From Thozetella sp. PMI_491 (lineage: Eukaryota > Ascomycota > Sordariomycetes > Chaetosphaeriales > Chaetosphaeriaceae): 64,000 nt of DNA. The stretch is from contig MU270030.1 of NCBI GenBank assembly GCA_021432635.1, positions 372,001-436,000 on the forward strand, read 5' to 3'. The notes under the pieces are model-generated. The model searched no databases and was not told the DNA's origin. It saw nothing but the letters and a program-made list of their open reading frames with translations. This document shows, in pieces, positions 10,878-21,773 of this stretch (the first letter of the stretch is position 1; every line of letters starts with the position of its first letter). The position numbers were made by a program, and so were the translations under genes.

Positions 10878-12344
10878 CCGACATGGTGCAGTGAGCTAAA
10901 AGGATAACCGCATACAGGCGGTGGCTTCTTCAATGGGAAAAAAATAGTGCAGGCCCAGGTAGTACGTTGCAGATAGAACCACTTATTTCTACCACTTGTG
11001 CATCCTAAGACTGTCTTTCGAGCCCGTCTGTATAATGATATGCTGCTTTTGCGACCATCGAAACTTGTCATCTTGTATCAGCACAGCTACTCCGAGACGC
11101 AGAGACCAGAGGGCGGAGACCGGAGTTATCGGTGGTAGATGCTTACTACCTACATCAGGTAATAGCTTCGGCGTGGCTTATCGCACACAGGAATATTGCT
11201 ATTCGTGCTCTAGTGAGTATACGTAATAGGATTGAGGAAATTGGTCTTACCGTGGGGAGCTCGTCCAGCTGGTCCTAGTCTAGGAACGCCACCTCCACAG
11301 GTATTGCCTCCCGAGGGGGCTTTGCAACGAGACAAAGTATAATTGGTCAGCTCGCTGGCTTCCCTGGAGTCGAACTGTTCTGCTCCTGCTATTCCCTAGG
11401 TCGTTATACTTCAGAGGCATGAAAATTGGTGTGAGCTGATTACAGCGACAAAGATGGAATGCGTTGCTTCATTCGATAACAATTTGCTCTTAGCTTTACG
11501 AGTAGCATGTCAGCTATTTCCCTTTCCATGTGAGCTTTAGGGCGATTGGCTTTGGCAGGGCAGGTCCTTTTCCCCCTCTGTGTCACAGAGGCCCAATGGC
11601 CACCAATCGATCGCGTGCCCAAGGTAGTTGGACCATATGACATCAAATTGGTGGGCAGGCATCAGTGTGCTACGCTCGTACCGAATGTCACAGGGCCAGG
11701 TTGATCGCCCGTTTTGGTCAAGCACGATTACTCAAGCCATCGGCGTGCTCTCCTGGACCGGATGGCTCGACGAATCATCATGGACCCCGGCCAGCCACGT
11801 AACAAGGCTGGCCAACAAATCCTCCCACGTCTCCTACTTTTTTAAGCCTCCAAACCTGGTGTATTGGAAGGCTGCTGCTTTAGTACCGACTGGCGTCGCA
11901 AGTACCTAGCAAATCACGAGAAATGGTACTTCGGAGGTAGCATTGGACAACACGTTCATGACTAAGGTGAATTATAAGTCCCAAAAGAGGCGCCATCAAT
12001 TTGGAAATAGCTCCCAATTCTGATAATCGCCAAGTCTGTTGCCCGAGGGTCTATTGAGGGGACGAAGTGCTAATCGCTTACTTCCGTCACCCCACATTGC
12101 AGTAGTCCCGGCGGGAGGGCAACCCGGTCCCGAAGCAGCTGGTGTGATGTGTAGCTCACGTATGGGTGTGATGAGAAATGATTTCGTCGCTAACGCGGCC
12201 CGGATTAAGAGAGTACAAGCCACCACTACATAAATAGCAAGACCCGTCGCGAAACTCCCGCCAATCTGTCCCTGCACAGAGGCACGCGAGAGTAATGAAA
12301 AAATCGAGCAAGCCGACGTTATTATTGTCTGATTGTATCACAAA
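10878..12344. other. Intergenic, nothing recognised
   Basis: About 1.47 kb. Short overlapping frames occur on both strands (for example near 11440-11910), but none starts at a convincing ATG or shows a known motif. No tRNA could be folded. Confidence 0.5.
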
Positions 12345-13764
12345 ATGTCCACTCCGCGCAGTGTATTGATAGCCGCGCTGGCTCTTACTGCTACGCTTGC
12401 CCTCGCCTCTGGAATTCCCGCCCGGAACTGCGTGGACCTAGTCGTGCCCGTTACAGTTGCGGCCAACAACACCAAGTACGACATATTGCGAGTTGACAGC
12501 AATATTGACGCGGTGGAGTTTACGCGAGCTCGAGAGTGTGTGGCACCACCCCTTCCCAGATTTCTTCCAGCCGCGGCTTGGTGATGGATATGGTACTGAC
12601 GGACCTTCGACTGGAGTAAATGGGATGCCCCCAGCATTGATCAGATTTCCCTCGGCCCCATTGCTGTTGGGGGTCAGTACAATATCAGTGCGCAGCTGTG
12701 CGTTCCGACAACTCCCATCAAGCACGAGAAAATCCTCTTACTAGCCACTCATGGTGTTGGCTTTGACAAGCGGCAAGTCAAACCCCTGCGTGATGCTGCG
12801 AGAAGTTCAGGCGTCCGGACAGCATTTCTTACTTTGTGCGTTCCGGGTAATTAGTGCTTTCGACTCGGGGTACCGACCAGAGGAGTTTTCTTTCGTCGAC
12901 TCTGCATTGGCCCAGGGCTACGCCACCTTCGCTTATGATCGACTCGGAGCTGGCTTGTCGTCTCTTCCCGACGCGTATGACGTGCTACAGACGCCATTGC
13001 AGGGCGAAGTCTTAAGAGCACTTACGGAACTTTCCCTGAGCGGTCTATTCTTCAAAGACTCGGTGATTCAGTCTGGCAATGCCGCCCTTGCAGGATACAA
13101 GGCATACAAGGCCGACAAAGTCGTCCACGTGGGTCATTCTTACGGCTCGATCATCACGAACTGGTTCATAGGCCAATACGGATCGTTGAGTGCCGGCGCG
13201 ATTCTGACCGGGTTCCTGATCGGCAACGAGACAGCGGCCTTGAAGCTCGAGGTCGCCGACTTGGCCTATGCGCCCGAGGACGATCCCGTGAAATTCGCCA
13301 ACCGGACGAGCGGCTACCTAGTTTTCGGCACCGCCAACGCCTGGCAGCTTGACTCGTTCAGAAAGGAGACCCTCGACCCGCAGGTTCTACAGTACTGGAG
13401 CAGCGAGCTCAAGACCACTCTCGGCGTGGGAGAGCTTCTATCCCTCGGCACAGGTGTTGGAGAGGTAGTGCGTGGTTTCAACGGGCCGCTGCAGGTGAGT
13501 GAAGCGCTGGTTAATCCCGATCGCACAAGCACTGACCGGTGGAATTTGCGTTCTTAGATGTTTGTGGGCGAGTTCGATTACGGCTTCTGCAACGGGGTTT
13601 GCCGCGGCACGTTCGACACGGCGCAGCTTGCGGCTCTGTATCCCGATGCCACAGACTTCGATGTGTACTTGCAGCCAAATACCGGGCACGTGGTTTCGCT
13701 GTCACTGAATGCGACGGCTGGCTACCAAGTGATCTTCGATTTCTTATATAAAAACGGTCTCTAA
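12345..13764 (+). CDS. Secreted alpha/beta hydrolase (paralogue A)
   Basis: Exons 12345-12535, 12617-12772, 12855-13494 and 13558-13764 give 397 aa. The second intron (12773-12854) uses a GC donor (gcaagt) instead of GT. Without it the frame does not connect, and with it the strand FDKRAFDSGY is restored. Residues 1-22 are a signal peptide (LIAALALTATLALAS). The fold shows ATHGVGFD (oxyanion region), FAYDRLGAG, the nucleophile elbow GHSYGS with Ser211, an acid candidate in GEFDYG (Asp336), and a histidine in NTGHVV (His373). It is probably a secreted esterase- or peptidase-like hydrolase with unknown substrate. A paralogue lies on the other strand at 35415-36764. The two share the layout but have few introns in common. 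Confidence 0.88.
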
Positions 13765-14236
13765 CCATTCATTGTTCCACGAGCGGCTCTTGCACCTCTG
13801 TGCTCGCTAGATATTGATTATAGACACGTGTTTTAGATGGTTGAATTGAAAATTCCCCTTCTCCAGCCCATGAGTACGAGACTTAGAGCTAGGTAGCATA
13901 TGCATATATTGTGGCGTCATCTAAGGCAGGCGTGGGTATTAGAGACCTCACAATGGTGCCGAAATCAGCATTGCCAAAGGCAGCGATGAGGTGATACCCA
14001 AGACATTATGCACCTCGGCACTATTGTCTTCATGTTCAGCGTCCGGGTTCTCGGGAATGGTACCTGAGATTCGAAACCATGACTATCCTTGTAACTAATC
14101 AGCAAGAAACTACCCTTTATGTACTAGTAAATATCCCCATGACATTAGTCAATGTGATTTACAATCTAGGATGCCAAGACATTGATATTCATGTCATATT
14201 GAGTTAAGCCGCCCTGATTTCTCCATGCCTCGTCGT
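13765..14236. other. Intergenic, convergent 3' ends
   Basis: 472 bp between the ends of the hydrolase gene (plus) and the F-box gene (minus). No frame or structured RNA was recognised. Both transcripts must end here. Confidence 0.45.
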
Positions 14237-15367
14237 TTAGTCATCCCGTTGCGCTCCGATATCTAACATCGGAAACGCCTCTAAGCCTTGGGAAAATGGG
14301 CCATCAGCCTCGTTCCACATGTAGACCTTAGCCAAGCTGCCCGGCATCGCCCAGCCTTCTACTGTGATTGCATTGGGAACCTTTTGTCCGTAGTCTAATT
14401 TCGTCGATAATTTGAGCGCGAGCAGGCGGCCTGTGGCTTCTTTATACTCCCGACGAAGCCACTCATATATATACGGTTCTTCGTCTTTCTCGTCCTCGGG
14501 TTCGGGTAGAGCCTCCTCTGATATTGATAGTGCAAGGTATTCCAAATCTGGGGAATTGAGGATGATTTTGAGGATCTGTTCCCTCCAAGCTCTGATGTCC
14601 CCCCAGAGACCTAGTAGTGACAGTCTCCGCAGGCCAGAAAATATAAACCTCGGACCTGGATGACCGAAACTTTGGCGTATTTTCTCTTCAGCATCCGTGT
14701 CAACATCTCCGATTGAATTATTATCTTCGTGGAATTCAATCGAAATGTTTCGCAGTGACGAGATGGACGATAATGCAACTACACTATCTCGAGAAAGAAC
14801 CAAGTCCTGGGACCTATCAAGCAAAGTTATAGGAAAGTCCAAGTCCACGGCGCAGTTCTTCTCCCTTGAATATACTTACGCAAAGGTTTGTAGCCTAGGG
14901 GTCCGTTGGCACACGTCGACAACCGCATCGTTCAGCTGTGTCCATATGATCTCCCGGCCAGTGAAATACCAGTGGTCACCGTGCCTCCAACGTGGTTCCT
15001 TGCGTGGATGCTCACGAGCCCAAGCAGATAGGAGAGACTCTACACCAGACCGTTCGATTATAAAAATCCGGGCATGGGCCAGGTTTCTACTCTGAAGCAG
15101 GCGGCGACGCTGGCCAGGATCGGAAAGGCTACTAATATTATGTTCGTCCCATCGTAGGCATCTGTACAGTTGAGGTGTAAAGGCGGCGTTGAAGGCGTGA
15201 TTGACTAGGCAGAGCTGACTCAAAGATGTGCGCTCATATATCTGGTAATTTGATCAGTATATTAAGTCCGCCATCTGGATTTAGAGATTGCTTTCTAGGA
15301 GGCGACGCACATGGGATGCGATCTCCCGCAGTAGCTCAGCTGTTCCGAAAACAGCGTCTGCGGCCAT
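14237..15367 (-). CDS. F-box protein
   Basis: The minus-strand model has exons 15311-15367, 14880-15241 and 14237-14813, giving 331 aa. The first exon is only 57 bp and supplies the start MAADAVFGTAELLREIASH. Splicing joins it to IYERTSLSQLCLVNHAFN, which completes an F-box (ELLREIASH then LSQLCLVNHAFNAAFTPQLYR). F-box proteins bind Skp1 and bring targets to an SCF ubiquitin ligase. The rest has Leu-rich segments (LSSISSLRNISIEF, LRRLSLLGLW, LEYLALSI) like the degenerate repeats of fungal F-box proteins, and an acidic patch (EALPEPEDEKDEE). Targets are unknown. It shares its upstream region with the acetyltransferase at 16012. The short first exon is the least certain part, although its splice sites (gtgcgt, ttaccag) and phase both fit. 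Confidence 0.75.
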
Positions 15368-16011
15368 TTGAGCAAGTTTTGCAGGCTGCTGTGCGCATTA
15401 AAGGTAATAACTCAGCTCTGCAATATATTCTATATTTAAAGGATTGAACGGAGCTCTTTGTCGAGCATCAAGGCTGCTCACTGGGCAGGTACATGCGACA
15501 GTGAGCCGACGACAGCCAGCGACTGGGAGAAGAGGATGGATGGGTAGTGGGCTGAAAGGATGTGGCTTCCGACCTGGAAAGAGGGGTCCAGAGGATGACT
15601 AATGCAGTATCTACAGGGATAGGGGCACTAGTTACACGAATAGGGGTTGTGACTAGATGCTCTAAGGCAGGAAGGAAATCAGACGCGTTGAATGTAGCAT
15701 CCAGATATACAAAGCCTAGATAAAAATTTATGCATATTGGAAAAGTGAAGGTTGAAACTAAACTGAATCATACTGGGTGCCTATCTGAGGCAATACGTTT
15801 CGGCGAATCATGTTTCGCGGCAACCTAAGAACTGCCCTTAGGCAGCGGTTTTTACTGTGGCGTCCGATGTATTCGGTCCATGGCCGACATCGTTGCCTAC
15901 GGTACCAATGGAAAGGCTGAGGCATTAAAATGGCGTCGATAACCCTTCTTATCGATCTCTGCTTTCCTTGTTGTAGCCATACACTTCAGAGCCACCCCTA
16001 AGCCTAGAACT
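15368..16011. promoter_or_regulatory. Divergent upstream region
   Basis: 644 bp between the F-box gene (minus) and the GNAT gene (plus). No gene-like frame and no specific site was recognised. Confidence 0.4.
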
Positions 16012-16737
16012 ATGCCAACCACGATCCCAGGCCACTCAATACTGCCGATCACGGCGGCGGACCTGCCAACTCATGCCGATAATCTGCGCGAGTCCAAGCT
16101 AAATCTCTCGATAAACCGCTTTCTCTACAAGAACTGGCCAAATGAGACTGCTCAGAGCAAACAGTACTCGGACGCAGTCAAAGGGGCCTTGGGGAACCCG
16201 GACTGCGAGTCTCTGAAGGTGATAGAGGACACCACTGGAGAGATCGTCGCCCAACTGTTCCTGACACGCATGCGCCCTGTTGAAGAGAAAGAACCCTCAA
16301 GTGAAGACAAAGCTTCAACTAGCAACAGCGCACCTGACTACTTCGTCCCGGAGATACTGGCTTGGGTCATGGAGGCAAATGCGCATATCAATACACCTGT
16401 GAAGAATAGAGAGCATCTATGTGAGCCCATTCTTCGAATTCACCATGCCCAAGGCTTGAAGATTTTCTGACACTTGTCCACAGCTGTGACGGAGGTGTAT
16501 GTCAGGCCATCTAGCCGGCACCAAGGGATAGGATCTAGTTTGATAAACTTGTGCCTCGATCGAGGGAAAGAGGCTGGCTTACCCGTGTTTGCCGGTACTG
16601 AGCCACAGGCTCGACCTTTCTTCCTGAAGTTGGGGTTCAAAGACACCGGACATTTTGACATTGACTTGAGCAAACATGCACCAGAGAATTGTGGCTACGG
16701 GCTTTTTAGACTTTCCGGCATGATCGTGGAACAGTAA
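16012..16737 (+). CDS. GNAT-family N-acetyltransferase
   Basis: Two exons (16012-16420 and 16484-16737) around a 63-bp intron give 220 aa. The acetyl-CoA-binding motif A is clear: a strand VTEVYVRPSSR runs into RHQGIGSSLINLCL (the R/QxxGxG/A loop and helix) at about residues 140-160. Motif B follows (AGLPVFAGTEP, then PFFLKLGFKDTG). The N-terminal third contains the usual HADNLRESKLNLS helix of fungal members, and a Ser/Glu-rich insert sits near residues 90-105. It transfers acetyl from acetyl-CoA to an amine. The acceptor cannot be predicted. Confidence 0.85.
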
Positions 16738-17276
16738 AAAGTAACACACTGATAATATGCTATGGACCACATCTTTATATACAGCTCCAGAACCAGTGCA
16801 TATAGAGTATCGGTCTCAATAGTGTAGATACCCGCTCGTTCTAGCAGAGGTCTAAAATAGCAGTCCCAACAAGATCGCTGTCCTGCTTATACAAAAATAC
16901 TCTTTCGACAGCAGCCAAAATCAGTTGCACCTGAGCAAATAGCAATCAGGAGGTTTATCACTTGGCCAGGTCCTTCGATTGAGGAGCAGAGCGATGATAT
17001 AGACAAAATCTCACCAGGCTAGGCTTGACCACCATCTAGAACACAATTCAGGCTGAACTCGTACTCCGAGGTAAGGTTCCCATCTTAGGGGCCAGCCTAG
17101 GGGTCCCATCCGGAAACCACGCAGCCAATGACGTTGTTGGCGCTGTTTGGACAGGGTGCAAGATTTGCATCCCTTCGATAGCCCATCATTGCTGCCCTAT
17201 TATATGGTCAGGATGCTGAACCGCTTTAGGTCTCCAGGCTGTTGCTCGCACCGGATTGGCCACAAACCATGCAAGG
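16738..17276. other. Intergenic, nothing recognised
   Basis: About 540 bp upstream of the HET gene. No coding frame or structured RNA was recognised. Confidence 0.45.
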
Positions 17277-19433
17277 ATGCCACAGGTGGACACAGACGAC
17301 AATGTTCGGCCAGGGTCGGAAGATGAAAATAGTCGACCGGCACCGGACCATCGCAAAGAAACCATGGAGCCACTAGCCCCAGGCGCAACCCTTCAGCTCA
17401 ATGATGCTGCGTATGGCCTACCATCGGACACCATATTCGAAATATCAACGGCCAGCGGCCTAGGTGCGGGGGTGGAGCGCGACGTGCAGGCGCTGCCCGG
17501 TTTCCAGGAGTGGGTCGCTCACAGAAGGTTGGCTTCAAGAGGCGCTACCAGCAGACCAGACCAGCAGGTGGGACTGTACAGGCCTCTCCTAGACCCATTT
17601 GAGATTCGTGTTTTGGAACTGGAGCCGGGGAACACGAACGACAAGATCTGCGGATCCCTCCATCATTGCTCCATCGAATTCGCTGGCGACATCACCGCTG
17701 TCGAGCTCCCCTATCAGCGTTTCGCCGTTCCTGTGGAAGACACCGCTCGACCGAGATGGTATACCGCGCTAAGCTACACTTGGGGACCGCCTGTGTTTGA
17801 CGCTCTGGTCGAGATCGAGGGCTACATCAAGCTCATCACATCTACGCTTTATTGTGCGCTGCGATCTCTCCGCCGGTCAGATGAGGCAGTAATGCTGTGG
17901 ATAGATCAGATCTGCATAAATCAGGACGATAACAGCGAGAAGGCATCTCAGATACCACTGATGGCGCGTATTTATAGGCGCGCCTACAGCACGGTTGCGT
18001 GGCTCGGTGATGTCCCTCGAGCTCCTTCAGTCTTTCAAATGCTCGATGAGATCTACGGTCGGCTCCAGTTTGTTGAATCCATCGAGTCCCTAGATGACCT
18101 CGAGAGATACGGGCTTCCCTCTATCAGCTCCAACTCATGGGCCGATGTTTGGAACCTCCTCTCAAGGCCTTGGTTCCGAAGACTGTGGGTCATCCAGGAA
18201 ACCGTCCTATCACGCCACCTATGGCTCGCAGCAGGGGATGCTATTTGCTCGTGGGACACTGTGACGGCCGCCTGCCTGAGCTTAGAAACCTGCGGCCTAT
18301 CTCCGCTCTTGCAGGTCGCATTACATGCAGAAGGGCCTAACGTTTGCGAGATCGTGTTTACGATGGGTAAGATGAAGGACTACGACATGGGCCACCCTTC
18401 TAGCTCGAGATCGCCCTTTTATATGCTCTCTCTTCTCACTAGCACGCGCTCATCGCTCTGCTATGACGCGAGAGACAAGGTGTATGGGATGCTGGGCATC
18501 ATGGGAGACATCTCCTGGGTTACCGTCAGCTACGATACCACCTACACAGCGCAAGACCTGTACGGCGACGTTATGTTATACATACTCAAGAATCAGCGCA
18601 GCTTACTCCGCCCAGTTCTGGTTTCGGTGGACTATGCTACCGCCCCATCAGAATCTCTGCCTTCCTGGGTCCCAGACTGGAGTCAACCACGACAAACCCA
18701 ACCATTGGGATATGCAGAGTCAACCGCAAATGTATATTCTGCGTGCGGCATCTATGATGAGTCACAGTATACGTTCGTGGGAAAAGAGCTATGCGCGCAG
18801 GGGAAAACCCTCGACACGATCGAGAGGCTGACAGCCGTCTTTACACAGCCAGACATCTCGTTGCGGAATTTCCAAGAGAAGAATCATGACCTGAAAGCTG
18901 GTATGAAGCTGGCCTCCTGTCTCGAAGCGTACCCTGGGAGTGCCGCTGTGTTTGAAGCTTTCTGGCACTGTCTCGTCGCCGGCAAAGATGGGTCGGGGAT
19001 GCAAAAGAGTCCATCTTCGTTCGAAGAAATCTTCAGCCTTCTCGTAGACGAGCTAGCTGGCCGTTCGGATTCTATAATGGGGCAGACGTACAGCGCCCGG
19101 CAGAAGCGTCCACGTGGGAAAGGGAAGCTAGAGCTTTCCAACCTTGAGTCGAGGGCGCCAAAGGAAACCTTCCAGGAGATCCGGGTCGCTCTTGCGGGAG
19201 CCATGAAGAACCGGCGACTTGGTGTTACAAGGTTGGGGTATCTTGGCCTATTTCCGATGAGCACAGAGCCTGGGGATGTGGTTTCACTACTTGCCGGTTG
19301 CCACGTGCCCTTTGTTTTGCGGAGTACAGTGGGCCGGGGGTATCGCCTCGTGGGGGAGTGCTATGTGCATGGGGTGATGAATGGCGAAGTGATGAAGGAT
19401 GAGACTGACTTGACCTCTATTCGGATATGGTAG
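17277..19433 (+). CDS. HET-domain protein
   Basis: A single open frame of 718 codons. The first ATG in frame is at 17277; an extra upstream exon is not excluded. The HET (heterokaryon incompatibility) domain begins at about residue 163 with YTALSYTWGPP. It continues through VMLWIDQICINQDD (about 206-218) and YRRAYSTVAWLGD (about 234-245), which are the conserved blocks of this fungal domain. Later come WVIQETVLSRHLWLAAGD and DARDKVYGMLGI, also typical of large HET proteins, and LPSWVPDWSQP. HET domains trigger cell death when non-self hyphae fuse. Many genomic copies have no assigned role, and the trigger here is unknown. It lacks a NACHT, WD40 or ankyrin partner domain. No intron is visible. 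Confidence 0.93.
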   Translation: MPQVDTDDNVRPGSEDENSRPAPDHRKETMEPLAPGATLQLNDAAYGLPSDTIFEISTASGLGAGVERDVQALPGFQEWVAHRRLASRGATSRPDQQVGLYRPLLDPFEIRVLELEPGNTNDKICGSLHHCSIEFAGDITAVELPYQRFAVPVEDTARPRWYTALSYTWGPPVFDALVEIEGYIKLITSTLYCALRSLRRSDEAVMLWIDQICINQDDNSEKASQIPLMARIYRRAYSTVAWLGDVPRAPSVFQMLDEIYGRLQFVESIESLDDLERYGLPSISSNSWADVWNLLSRPWFRRLWVIQETVLSRHLWLAAGDAICSWDTVTAACLSLETCGLSPLLQVALHAEGPNVCEIVFTMGKMKDYDMGHPSSSRSPFYMLSLLTSTRSSLCYDARDKVYGMLGIMGDISWVTVSYDTTYTAQDLYGDVMLYILKNQRSLLRPVLVSVDYATAPSESLPSWVPDWSQPRQTQPLGYAESTANVYSACGIYDESQYTFVGKELCAQGKTLDTIERLTAVFTQPDISLRNFQEKNHDLKAGMKLASCLEAYPGSAAVFEAFWHCLVAGKDGSGMQKSPSSFEEIFSLLVDELAGRSDSIMGQTYSARQKRPRGKGKLELSNLESRAPKETFQEIRVALAGAMKNRRLGVTRLGYLGLFPMSTEPGDVVSLLAGCHVPFVLRSTVGRGYRLVGECYVHGVMNGEVMKDETDLTSIRIW

Positions 19434-20132
19434 ACAGCTGGGAGCCGCGTCATCAGGCCACGGCAAGCAAGATAAGTAGAAAGGGAAGGCGACGTGAGGA
19501 TCAACACAGGAGGCCACGCTCTCGGTAGCGTTCACCAACTGCTTTGCCCCAGTCCTCTTGGATCCTTCCTGCTGGTGGGCTCGCACGCTGCACGATTCTA
19601 CGGGCTCTCGCTGTCCCTTCCTTCCCCTATTGCTCTCAGTAACGTGCATTAATCGACCTGTACTCGGAAATATCTCTTATGAATGCCCTAGAAACCATAC
19701 AGCCGGAACCTTCCCACAATGTCCGGTTGAAGTGGATGGGACAAATGTCATGCCGCGCCCAAAGAGAAACCCCGAAATGGTAGAAACTCTCAACTCGTAC
19801 GACGAAATGGACATCGGCGGACCCTTAAGGAGCGCAATTACTGGCGACCGACCACGGAGTCTCAGACGGGTTAAAGGCAGGCAGGGATTGTCGCAGGCGC
19901 CACCAGCCACTCCGCTGCTAACCAGGGGGGCCAAAGTCCCCCACGCATCATCGTGGGACAAAGGTGCAGACATGCCGATCCTAACCCCGCCCGTCGCCCA
20001 CCGCCTGGCGGGTTCTTCCACGGCACTTTATTCTCACCGCTTGGCGCTGCTACCTTGAGAAGTTCTAAGTTTGTCAAAGGCCGGATCCAGAAGGGTATTG
20101 AATCCTCCCTTTCTTAGCCAGGCGAGGCCGCC
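19434..20132. other. Intergenic, nothing recognised
   Basis: About 700 bp. Long overlapping open frames on both strands (19558-20058 plus, 19677-20021 minus) are of low complexity and match no family, so I treat them as chance frames. Confidence 0.45.
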
Positions 20133-21481
20133 ATGTCTGCCGCACCTGGCCCAGACGCTTCGGAGGGCCGCGGCAACAGCCGGCCCGTGGCCCAAGCTCA
20201 CGACAGCGCCGAGTCGCGCGAGGCGGCCTTGGAGGCCCGGACCACCATCGCAGCGGACCCGGCGCTCGCCCAGGGCGGTGGGGATGAGGGTTACGATTCC
20301 GACGCGACGTCGCGCGGATCGACGAGCATCAGCAGCAGCGTGCGCGATTATGCCTTCGAGAACAACCGCCGGTACCACAAGTTCCAGGAAGGGCGATACC
20401 ACTTCCCCAACGACGAGAGCGAGCAAGAGCGCGAGAACATGAAGCACGCTATGGTTGTCAACCTCATGAACGGGAAGCTGCACCTTGCGCCGGTCGAGAA
20501 CCCGCAGACGGTATTGGATGTCGGTACGGGGACCGGCATATGGGCCATTGATAGTAGGCACCGTCCCCCCCCAAAGCACCTCGTTTATAGGAATGTGAGA
20601 AACGAGTCGGGTGCTAAGTGATAATCCTGCGAGCGTAGTGGGTGATGAGTACCCTGAAGCCGACATGTAAGTACTGTTTCGTTCTGATCTCTTCCAATGC
20701 GAAACCCTCTTCAACGGCCCATCCAGTGTCAGCGAGAGGTCCCACGCCCTAGAACAATGCTGACCTTAGATAATACAGCCTCGGCGTTGACTTGAGCCCA
20801 ATCCAACCTAGTTGGTGCCCTCCTAATGTGCGCTTCATTGTGGACGACGTAGAGGCTGAGTGGACGCACCCGCCGAATTCGCTGGACTACATCCACATCA
20901 GACACATGACCTCGTCGGTTCGGGACTGGCCGAAACTCATGTCCCAGGCATACAAGTGCGTGGAGCAAGCCCCCAATCTTACAACCAGCGAACCAGCCAA
21001 TGCTAACTGTCTGTGCCGCTGCAGTGCTCTGAAGCCGGGTGGATGGATCGAGCTGCAGGAGCTCCGGTTCGTCATCATGAGCGACGACGGCACGCTCCGC
21101 GACGACAGCCAGCTGGTCAAGTTCATCAAGGGTGTCAAGGACGGGCTAGCGACCTTTGGAGTCGACCTCCTCGGCATGCAGAAGAACGCGGAGAACGCTA
21201 AGGCAGCAGGCTTCGATAAGGTTCAAGAAGAGGCCTTCAAGATCCCAATCGGAATCTGGCCGCGCAACACAAAGATGAAGACGATCGGCTTGTACAACCG
21301 CAGCATGATATACGACGGGCTACAGGGGATCTCGATGGGCCCGTTCACGCGGGGGCTGAAGTGGACGCCGCAGGAGGTCGAGGTGTTCCTGGTCGGGGTG
21401 CGCAAGGCGCTGCTGGATAGCTCGCAGCATGCTTATCTCCCCTTTCACGTGGTTATTGGGCAGAAGCCGACGGAGGGCTAG
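20133..21481 (+). CDS. LaeA-like SAM-dependent methyltransferase
   Basis: Exons 20133-20553, 20639-20666, 20779-20955 and 21025-21481 give 360 aa. The second exon is a 28-nt micro-exon that supplies MGDEYPEAD. The low-complexity N-terminus (about 65 aa) is followed by the typical YHKFQEGRYHFPNDE segment. SAM-binding motif I is VLDVGTGTGIWAID (about 127-140), then GVDLSPIQPSWCPPN and FIVDDVEAEW, and then LKPGGWIELQEL, the order found in fungal LaeA-like proteins. Such proteins are nuclear or cytosolic regulators or modifiers, often linked to secondary metabolism. Most paralogues are uncharacterised, so a cluster role is not implied. The third intron (69 nt) has no stop and keeps frame, so it can be retained to add 23 residues. 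Confidence 0.88.
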
Positions 21482-21773
21482 GATCGGCGCAGACCGAGAG
21501 CCGAGGCGAGTATTATAATCATCGATATCAGTAGGCGAAGCATGAGCACGATCCTTATCTGCTCGGGGGTACATGCATCTAAGGGCACGTCTGTAGTAGC
21601 ATTCACTTAGCGAGGGATATTAGTTTCAAGTGGGAAGAACAAAATGATGATAGTAAATTGGGTATGCAACCGCGTGTCCAACATGTTGCTACAGGGTATC
21701 TCTGGTTGCTATGTCCAAACGCTACAATGTATATCACCGCACAATGCTAGCTCTCTCCGCCTTTCCTCCCCTC

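Noticed and set aside
19558-20058. 166-codon plus-strand frame before the methyltransferase gene
   Set aside because: Low-complexity reading with no homology signal, and antisense frames of similar length exist.
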